Assembly: GCA_023428905.1 (NCBI GenBank)
Contig: JAEYWP010000030.1
Location: forward strand, 186,001-250,000
Direction: 5' to 3'
From: Verrucomicrobiota bacterium
GTDB lineage: Bacteria > Verrucomicrobiota > Verrucomicrobiia > Opitutales > Opitutaceae
Length of the DNA: 64,000 nucleotides
Below, piece after piece: positions 57,745-64,000 of the stretch. Each line of letters opens with the position of its first letter. Within the stretch, counting starts at the first letter, position 1. The notes beneath the pieces are model-generated. The model searched no databases. It was not told the origin of the DNA and was given only the letters and a program-made list of their open reading frames with translations. The translations under genes were made by a program, and so were the position numbers.

Positions 57745-58596
57745 ATGAGAATCTCCCTGCTCGCCCTTTTGGCTGCCGTTCTGGTGGCAGTCTCCGCCCG
57801 CGCCGCGGAGCCTCCTGGCTTCGTTTTCGTCGAGGGAGGGGCGTTCAAGACGACCAAGACGGGCTTCCAGGAAGGAAATGTACGCATCTCCAGTTTCTAC
57901 ATCGGACGCCACGAGGTGACCCAGCAGGAGTGGCGGGAGGTCATGGGCACGAACCCCTCCGCCTTTTCCGGTGACGCCTTACCGGTGGAAATGGTAACTT
58001 GGTATGACTGCATTGAATACTGCAATCGCCGGAGCGAGCGTGAGGGACTGCGGCCGGCGTATCGGATCGACAAGACCCAGCCGGACCCCGCCAACGACAA
58101 CCAGAACGATGATATCCGCTGGACGGTGACCCGCATCGCCGGCGCCAACGGCTACCGGCTCCCCACCGAGGCCGAATGGGAATATGCCGCGACCGGCGGG
58201 CAGCGCAGTTCGAGTTTTAACTACAGCGGCGGCGACGACGTAGGTAAAGTGGCGTGGTTCTGGGAAAATTCCGGTGACTCCCCGCTCGGCGGACTCTGGA
58301 ACTGGCATGCGATTGAGAAAAACAAAGGACGGACTCACCCGGTGGGGCAGAAGCAGCCCAACGAACTTGGGATCCACGACATGTCCGGGAACGTGCGCGA
58401 ATGGGTCTGGGACTGGTTCGCCGAGGCGCCGGGCACGGGGCCGGACCCCAGCGGTCCCGCCCGTGGCACGTTCCGGGTCTGGAAAGGGGGAGGGTGGGTG
58501 GGAGCCGATTTCTGCTGCGAGCCGTCCTTCCGCGCCCACTACGACCCCAACAGCATGGGGCACGATCACGGCTTTCGCGTCTGCCGTGATGCCTGA
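57745..58596 (+). CDS. Secreted SUMF1/formylglycine-generating-enzyme-fold protein
   Basis: 283 residues with signal peptide 'MRISLLALLAAVLVAVSARA'. SUMF1-fold motifs: 'FYIGRHEVTQQEWREVMGTN', 'YRLPTEAEWEYAATGG', 'LGIHDMSGNVREWVWDWFAE' and terminal 'HDHGFRVCRDA'. True FGE enzymes activate sulfatases through two C-terminal cysteines; here a 'DFCCEP' pair and 'FRVC' are present but not in the exact FGE pattern, and no sulfatase is in the window. A non-catalytic C-type-lectin-like binding role is therefore likely. It lies between GH11 and the symporter, suggesting a part in xylan use. Confidence 0.85.
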   Translation: MRISLLALLAAVLVAVSARAAEPPGFVFVEGGAFKTTKTGFQEGNVRISSFYIGRHEVTQQEWREVMGTNPSAFSGDALPVEMVTWYDCIEYCNRRSEREGLRPAYRIDKTQPDPANDNQNDDIRWTVTRIAGANGYRLPTEAEWEYAATGGQRSSSFNYSGGDDVGKVAWFWENSGDSPLGGLWNWHAIEKNKGRTHPVGQKQPNELGIHDMSGNVREWVWDWFAEAPGTGPDPSGPARGTFRVWKGGGWVGADFCCEPSFRAHYDPNSMGHDHGFRVCRDA

Positions 58597-58852
58597 CCCG
58601 TGCGGCCCGCGTGACTGTTGGGCTGGTGGCTTGACCGCCTCGGCGTGAGGCCTGGCCTGCGGGCGGCGTCACCGGTCCGCGGCGTGGCTGGGCAGCAGGC
58701 GTGAGGCTCGGCTAATGGGTCGTGGCAGAGAACGCTTGCACCGTCCCGGCCAAAACGAGTTGCTGGCGACGCAACAAGCGCCCGGCGGCAGCAGGCCGGC
58801 GCGTGCTTTCAGTTATCTCCGCCCCGTTGTCCTCCAGGTCCCGCTCTCCGGT

Positions 58853-60613
58853 ATGACGCTTACCCTCACGGATTGGATCATCGTAATTGCAACCCTCGGC
58901 GTGTGTTTTGCCGCCTCGCTGATGGTCGCCCGTCGTGGCGGGAAGGATACGAAGGAGTATTTCACCTCAGGGCGTGCAGCGCCCTGGTGGCTGATCGGCC
59001 TGTCCATGGTTGCAACCACCTTCAGCGCCGACACGCCCAACCTCGTGACTGACATCGTGCGACGAAACGGCGTGGCGGGGAATTGGGTGTGGTGGGCCTT
59101 TCTCCTGACCGGCATGGCGACGGTCTTCATCTTTGCCCGGCTCTGGCGGCGTTCGGGTGTCCTGACGGACCTGGAGTTTTACGAACTGCGCTATTCCGGT
59201 CGGGCTGCCGGTGCGGTGCGCGGGTTCCGGGCCGTCTATCTCGGTCTCTTTTTCAATCTGGTGATCATGGCGTCGGTCCACCTGGCGGCGGTGAAGATCG
59301 CCCAGGTCCTCCTCGGTTGGAGCGCTCCGCAAACGCTGCTGATCTGTGGGTGTCTTTGCGTTTTGTTCTCGGTGCCGTCCGGCCTCTGGGGCGTGCTGGT
59401 GGTCGACGCCATCCAGTTTGGCATCGCGCTCTCAGCCTCGCTGGCCGCCGCGATCTACGTGCTTGGGCTTCCCCAGGTGGGAGGCTTGGGCGGACTGGTG
59501 ACGAAGATTGACCCCACCTTCCTGTCCTTCGTACCGACGCCGGACAATCACGACCTGTTTATCGGCTTGCTCGTGATCCCGCTGGCGGTCCAGTGGTGGT
59601 CGGTCTGGTACCCCGGCGCCGAACCTGGTGGCGGCAGTTATATCGCACAGCGGATGCTCGCGGCGCGCAGCGAGAAAGACGCGCTCGCCGGGACGCTTTT
59701 CTTCAACGTCGCGCACTACGCATTGCGACCGTGGCCTTGGATCCTCGTGGCGCTCGCCTCCCTCCTGGTGTTCCCGACTCTCGACGACCTACGCACCGCT
59801 TTCCCACACGTCGATCCCGGACTGGTCAACCACGACCTTGCGTATCCAGCCATGCTGACCTTCCTGCCCGCAGGCCTCACCGGGCTGACCGTGGCGGGCC
59901 TCGCCGCCGCCTATATCTCCACCATCATCACCCATATGAACTGGGGTACGTCGTACCTGGTGCATGACTGTTATCGGCGGTTCGTGAGGCGCGACGCATC
60001 GGAGAAGCACTACGTCTGGGTCGGACGGGGCGTGACCACCGCCCTGATGGTGCTCTCCGCCCTGCTGGTTGCCGGGCTCGACTCGGCCAAAGCCACCTTC
60101 GACCTGATGCTTTCGATCGGGGCCGGCACGGGGCTCCTCTACCTGCTGCGCTGGTTCTGGTGGCGGATCAACGCGTGGACGGAAATCGCCGCGATGGCGT
60201 CGTCCTTTGCGTTGTCGTGTCTCTTTCATTTTGTCGAAGGCCCCTGGGCGGGGTGGGGACCGCACAGTGCCTTGATCGTCTCCATCACTGCCACGACGGT
60301 GGTCTGGGTCACGGTGGCGTTTGTTTCGCCGGCCACGGATCCTGAGGTGCTCCGCGCATTCTATGCAAAAGTGCGCCCCGCGGGGCCGGGGTGGCGCCGG
60401 GTTCGCGCGGAGACGGGCCTCGCACCCTCCTCCGACAATCTGGGGAATGGGCTGGCCGGAATGTTCCTGGGCGCTGTGGCAATCTGGAGCCTGCTGTTCG
60501 CGACGGGGCGTTTCCTGCTGGGGCAGACCACGTCCGCTCTTCTGCTGCTGGTGCTGGCGTTGGTGACGGGAGCGGTGACGGCGAAACTCTTCCGTAAACA
60601 GCGGGTGGAATGA
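58853..60613 (+). CDS. Sodium:solute symporter (SSS family)
   Basis: 586 residues from ATG 58853, about 14 hydrophobic segments. SSS markers: 'MTLTLTDWIIVIATLGVCFA', 'FTSGRAAPWWLIGLSMVATT', 'FSADTPNLVTDIVRRNGVAG' (helix 1 sodium site), and 'TGLTVAGLAAAYISTIITHM' with 'NWGTSYLVHD'. The extended C-terminus resembles large sugar-type members. It sits between GH11/SUMF1 and GH51, so uptake of arabinose, xylose or short oligosaccharides driven by sodium is likely. The 256 bp before it hold no recognised gene. Confidence 0.9.
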   Translation: MTLTLTDWIIVIATLGVCFAASLMVARRGGKDTKEYFTSGRAAPWWLIGLSMVATTFSADTPNLVTDIVRRNGVAGNWVWWAFLLTGMATVFIFARLWRRSGVLTDLEFYELRYSGRAAGAVRGFRAVYLGLFFNLVIMASVHLAAVKIAQVLLGWSAPQTLLICGCLCVLFSVPSGLWGVLVVDAIQFGIALSASLAAAIYVLGLPQVGGLGGLVTKIDPTFLSFVPTPDNHDLFIGLLVIPLAVQWWSVWYPGAEPGGGSYIAQRMLAARSEKDALAGTLFFNVAHYALRPWPWILVALASLLVFPTLDDLRTAFPHVDPGLVNHDLAYPAMLTFLPAGLTGLTVAGLAAAYISTIITHMNWGTSYLVHDCYRRFVRRDASEKHYVWVGRGVTTALMVLSALLVAGLDSAKATFDLMLSIGAGTGLLYLLRWFWWRINAWTEIAAMASSFALSCLFHFVEGPWAGWGPHSALIVSITATTVVWVTVAFVSPATDPEVLRAFYAKVRPAGPGWRRVRAETGLAPSSDNLGNGLAGMFLGAVAIWSLLFATGRFLLGQTTSALLLLVLALVTGAVTAKLFRKQRVE

Positions 60614-60734
60614 GGTGCGGCGGGCGGTCACGTGACTGTCCCGAAGGATCCCGCTTTTACCGCGCGCGTCTTCCTCGCTACGCCAGCCTCGCCGTGCTCG
60701 ATTGCAGGCTTCCCCCCCCCCACATCCCCGCGCC

Positions 60735-62744
60735 ATGAATCTTCCCAGACACCTGTTCACGCATGCCCTTATCAGTCTCGCCTCCGCCGGCGCCGGGCTT
60801 GCCACCCTCGCGGCCGCCCCGGTTTCAATTCATCTGGATCTGGCGGCTCCGGCCAAGCCGATCAGCCCTCACCTTTTCGGCATCTTCTTCGAGGACCTGA
60901 ACTATGCCGCCGATGGCGGTTTGTATGCCGAGCTGATCCAGAATCGATCCTTTGAATACAATGCGACGGAGCGCCTGGACTGGAACGCGTTTACGTCCTG
61001 GACGGCGGTGGAACGTGGCGGGGCGAAGGGAAGCGTGGGTGTGCGTTCGGCCAAGCCGATCCATCCGAACAATCCGCACTACCTGTCGATTGAGGCGAAA
61101 ACGCCCGGCGAGGGTTATGGCGTGGTGAACGCAGGTTTCGGCGGCATCCCTGTCCGCGCCGGTGAGCCATACGCCCTTTCTTTCTTTGCCCACCAGCTTT
61201 TCATGGGCGAGGCCTGGACGCCCGACAATGGAATCGACGGTAAACCGATGCCCGTCGCCCTGCGCCTGGAAACTGCGGGTGGTGACGTCCTGGCGGAGGC
61301 GGCGGTGACGATCACGGGCCGAGACTGGGAGAAACGCACCGTGGACCTCGTCCCCGCACGGACCGCCGCGGATGCGCGTCTCGTGCTCCTGGTCACGGGC
61401 AAGGGCGGCATCGCGGTGGACGAGGTCTCGCTCTTTCCGCACAACACCTTCCGCAAGCGAACGAATGGCCTGCGTGCCGACCTGGCCGGTGCGATCGAGG
61501 CGCTCAAGCCGCGTTTCGTCCGCTTCCCGGGCGGCTGTCTCGCGCACGGCGATGGCGTGAACAACTTCTACCGCTGGAAGGACACGGTCGGCCCGGTCGA
61601 GCAACGCCGTGGCCAGCGCAACCTGTGGGGTTACCACCAATCCAACGGACTCGGATATTTTGAATACTTCCAGTTTTGCGAAGACCTCGGGGCGTTGCCG
61701 CTCCCGGTGGTGCCGGCGGGCGTCTCCTGCCAGAACTCCAATTTCTCTCCGGGTCACGGCCAGCAATGCCTGCCCCTGGCCGACATGCCGGCCTATATCC
61801 AGGAGATCCTCGACCTGATCGAGTGGGCCAACGGTGACGCACGTTCCACCTGGGGGGCGGTCCGGGCCGCCGCCGGCCACCCCGAGCCTTTTGGCTTGAA
61901 GTACCTGGGGGTGGGCAACGAGGACAAGATCACGCCTGAATTCGAAGAACGCTTCCGGATGATTCAGGACGCAATCCAGGCGAAACACCCGGAAATCGTG
62001 GTGATCGGCACCTCCGGTCCCTTCCCGGATGGCGAGGATTTCGAAAAAGGCTGGGCCTTTTCCCGGAAGGCGGGTGTCGCCATGGTGGACGAGCATTATT
62101 ACCGGTCGCCGGACTGGTTTTGGGACAACCTCGGCCGCTACGATGGCTACGATCGTTCCGGGCCCCAAGTGTACGTCGGTGAATACGCCGCCCATGAGAA
62201 GGACCGGCGCAACACCCTCCGCTCCGCCCTGGCCGAGGCCGCCGGTTATCTCGGCTTTGAACGCAATGGCGACGTGGTGCACTTCGCCTCTTATGCGCCG
62301 CTGTTGGCGCGCCGCGGCAGCACCCAGTGGACCCCTGACCTGATCTATTTCAGCGGGACCGACGTGTACCCGACACTCAACTACACGGTGCAGCAGCTGC
62401 TGGGGAATCACTCCGGCGACGCACTGCTGTCGCTGAGGGTCGAAGGCGCCGGCGCTTCGCAGCGGCTCACGGCCTCCGCGGTGCGCGACAGCCGGAGTGG
62501 CGCGGTGATCGTCAAGGTCGTGAACGGGGACAATCAGCCCGTCCCGCTCGCGCTCCGGATCGCCGGGCCCACCGGGTCGTTGCAACGCCTGCAAACGGTG
62601 ATTCTCGGTGGTGCCGATGGCGATGTTGCTAATACGGACGGCCAGGCCCCCGTGGTTGCCCCTGTCGTCGAGGAGGCGTCCCTGGGCGGCGTGGTGGAGC
62701 GAACGCTGCCTGCAAATTCTCTCACGGTTTTTCGACTCCAGTGA
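60735..62744 (+). CDS. Glycoside hydrolase family 51 alpha-L-arabinofuranosidase, secreted
   Basis: 669 residues from ATG 60735; signal peptide 'SLASAGAGLATLAAAPVSIH'. GH51 features: 'SPHLFGIFFEDLNYAADGGL', 'YAELIQNRSFEY', 'ALKPRFVRFPGGCLAHGDGV', 'KYLGVGNEDKITPEFEERFR' (acid/base Glu in GNE) and 'QVYVGEYAAHEKDRR' (nucleophile Glu). A carbohydrate-binding insertion about 95-230 precedes the barrel, and a beta-sandwich tail ends the protein. It releases arabinose from arabinoxylan or arabinan side chains. Many GH51 enzymes are cytoplasmic; this one is exported. Next gene starts 20 bp later. Confidence 0.94.
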   Translation: MNLPRHLFTHALISLASAGAGLATLAAAPVSIHLDLAAPAKPISPHLFGIFFEDLNYAADGGLYAELIQNRSFEYNATERLDWNAFTSWTAVERGGAKGSVGVRSAKPIHPNNPHYLSIEAKTPGEGYGVVNAGFGGIPVRAGEPYALSFFAHQLFMGEAWTPDNGIDGKPMPVALRLETAGGDVLAEAAVTITGRDWEKRTVDLVPARTAADARLVLLVTGKGGIAVDEVSLFPHNTFRKRTNGLRADLAGAIEALKPRFVRFPGGCLAHGDGVNNFYRWKDTVGPVEQRRGQRNLWGYHQSNGLGYFEYFQFCEDLGALPLPVVPAGVSCQNSNFSPGHGQQCLPLADMPAYIQEILDLIEWANGDARSTWGAVRAAAGHPEPFGLKYLGVGNEDKITPEFEERFRMIQDAIQAKHPEIVVIGTSGPFPDGEDFEKGWAFSRKAGVAMVDEHYYRSPDWFWDNLGRYDGYDRSGPQVYVGEYAAHEKDRRNTLRSALAEAAGYLGFERNGDVVHFASYAPLLARRGSTQWTPDLIYFSGTDVYPTLNYTVQQLLGNHSGDALLSLRVEGAGASQRLTASAVRDSRSGAVIVKVVNGDNQPVPLALRIAGPTGSLQRLQTVILGGADGDVANTDGQAPVVAPVVEEASLGGVVERTLPANSLTVFRLQ

Positions 62745-62764
62745 GCCTGTCATCCCCTCCCGCC

Positions 62765-64000
62765 ATGACCATGTCCCCACGCCTTCGCCGCTTCCTCCTT
62801 CTTGCCTGTGTGCTTTCAGGCCTGGCGGTGGCCCGCACGCCGGGCGCGAGCCCGACGCCCGCCTCATGGACCGCTGACAACGGCAACGGGACGTTCACCA
62901 ACCCGCTCTTTTACGATGAGTTTTCCGATCCCGACCTGATCCGGGTGGGGGAGGACTTTTATCTGGCCGGGACCACGATGCACGCCATGCCGGGCCTGGT
63001 GGTGCTGCACTCGCGGGATTTGGTGAACTGGCGTTTCCTGAGCTACGCGTTTCAGCAGTTGGACCTCGGGCCGGAGTTTCGCCTCGAGGAGGGCAAGGAG
63101 GCCTATGGGCAGGGGATCTGGGCGCCGTGCATACGGTATCACAACGGAAGGTTCTACCTTTTCTCCAATGTGAACGGGCACGGCATGCAGGTGTTTTCCA
63201 GCACCAATCCGGCGGGCCCCTGGGAGCACCGGAACCTGGGGGGACGGATCTATGACCTCTCCGTGCTGTTCGATGACGATGGCCGCGTGTATGCGGTGCA
63301 CGGTTACGACGAGGTCCGAATGATTGAACTCAAGCCGGACCTCAGCGGTTACGTGGAGGGCAGTGACCGCGTCGTCATCCCGCGCGGAAACGGCATGGGC
63401 GAGGGGCATCATTTCTACAAGGTGGACGGGCGCTATTACATCATCAGCGCCAATTACGCTCCGGTCGGACGCATGCAATGCGCGCGCGCCGACCGCCCGG
63501 AGGGTCCTTATGAGACGGTCGTGATCAGCGCTCGCGAGACGATGGGGACGTCGCGCGGCTGGTGGGTCCGCGGGGTGGGGCAGGCCTCCAAGGTGCCCAC
63601 GGACGCCGAACGCTTCGAACTCTACAAGCCAGGCGCGAATGAGTTTGGAGCCGTCCCCCTGCACCAGGGAGGCATTGTCGATCTGCCGAATGGCGACTGG
63701 TGGGGATTTTCGATGATGGATTTTGGCTCAATTGGACGTACGACCTTCCTCTCGCCGGTGACGTGGAAGGACGGCTGGCCCTACTTCGGCCTGGAGGGAA
63801 ACCTCGGACGTTCTCCGACCACCTGGATCAAACCCGCGGTCGCGTCGGCAACGGCTCCACACGCTCCGTATGAGCGTAGCGATGCGTTCGAAGGCGGCAC
63901 CCTCAAGCCCGTTTGGCAATGGAACCACGCGCCGGTGGCGGGCAACTGGTCTTTGGCGGAGGCTCCGGGTCGGCTCCGGCTCCATACCCTGCCTGCGGGT
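62765..64000 (+). CDS. Glycoside hydrolase family 43 enzyme, 5' part
   Basis: 412 residues are visible and the frame continues past the window. Signal peptide 'RRFLLLACVLSGLAVARTPG'. The five-bladed propeller starts at 'TFTNPLFYDEFSDPDLIRVG' with the catalytic base Asp in SDPD. 'WAPCIRYHNGRFYLFSNVNG', 'IYDLSVLFDDDGRVYAVHGY' (pKa-tuning Asp) and 'GMGEGHHFYKVDGRYYIISA' (acid Glu in EGHH) complete the active site. A C-terminal beta-sandwich (concanavalin-like) begins near 'RSDAFEGGTLKPVWQWNH'. Expected activities are beta-xylosidase or arabinofuranosidase. Close spacing to GH51 implies one operon. Confidence 0.93.
   Translation, partial: MTMSPRLRRFLLLACVLSGLAVARTPGASPTPASWTADNGNGTFTNPLFYDEFSDPDLIRVGEDFYLAGTTMHAMPGLVVLHSRDLVNWRFLSYAFQQLDLGPEFRLEEGKEAYGQGIWAPCIRYHNGRFYLFSNVNGHGMQVFSSTNPAGPWEHRNLGGRIYDLSVLFDDDGRVYAVHGYDEVRMIELKPDLSGYVEGSDRVVIPRGNGMGEGHHFYKVDGRYYIISANYAPVGRMQCARADRPEGPYETVVISARETMGTSRGWWVRGVGQASKVPTDAERFELYKPGANEFGAVPLHQGGIVDLPNGDWWGFSMMDFGSIGRTTFLSPVTWKDGWPYFGLEGNLGRSPTTWIKPAVASATAPHAPYERSDAFEGGTLKPVWQWNHAPVAGNWSLAEAPGRLRLHTLPAG

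Noticed and set aside
1..64000. CRISPR arrays, rRNA genes, prophage or retron modules
   Set aside because: No regularly spaced direct repeats, rRNA-like segments, reverse transcriptases, integrases or phage structural genes were recognised.

Overview
The window is 64 kb of GC-rich chromosomal DNA from a Gram-negative bacterium. It most likely comes from the Verrucomicrobiota, probably an Opitutaceae-like member. Support comes from a TonB-dependent receptor whose mature N-terminus carries the 'LSPFEV' motif common in that group, beta-propeller sensor kinases, a SusD-less polysaccharide locus, few Shine-Dalgarno sequences, many GTG/TTG starts, and both GluRS and GlnRS. No rRNA, CRISPR array, prophage or classical IS element is visible.

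1-11.7 kb: a nitrate/nitrite assimilation block on the minus strand. In transcription order it holds a cytoplasmic NasS/NrtA-like protein, the ABC transporter parts nrtA, nrtB, nrtC and nrtD, an alginate-export-type outer-membrane porin, an MFS nitrate transporter (NarK/NasA type), a PP2C phosphatase-Ser/Thr kinase fusion, and the start of a ferredoxin-type nitrite reductase cut by the window edge. A LysR regulator diverges from it. A 0.46-kb AT-flanked unit carrying a four-helix-bundle gene on the opposite strand sits exactly at the nrtB/nrtC junction. Two strong hairpins fill the porin-nasA gap.

11.8-21.4 kb: tRNA-Arg(ACG), a secreted beta-helix protein, a TolB-like secreted protein, a large hybrid propeller histidine kinase and an LptF/LptG permease.

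21.4-36.4 kb: mostly housekeeping and envelope genes. These are an HPF ribosome-hibernation factor, an RluA-type pseudouridine synthase, an M14 peptidase, gltX, an HtrA protease followed by an OmpR-type two-component pair, glnS, an EVE protein, a tiny membrane protein, a PIN/TRAM membrane protein, a very large TPR protein and tRNA-Ala(CGC).

36.4-52 kb: an intergenic repeat cluster, an unrecognised 365-residue protein, then a probable glucuronoxylan locus. It holds a propeller histidine kinase with its NarL-type regulator, a GH115 alpha-glucuronidase, a 1268-residue TonB-dependent receptor and a divergent GH9 glycosidase, with several palindromic candidate operators between them.

52-64 kb: a small PH-like protein, a chemotaxis receptor, CreD and a DUF1579 protein. 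A second xylan/arabinan set follows: GH11 xylanase, a SUMF1-fold protein, a sodium:solute symporter, a GH51 arabinofuranosidase and a GH43 enzyme that runs off the end. Together the two carbohydrate blocks could remove glucuronate side chains (GH115), cut the backbone (GH11, perhaps GH9), release arabinose and xylose (GH51, GH43), and import products through the TonB receptor and the SSS symporter.
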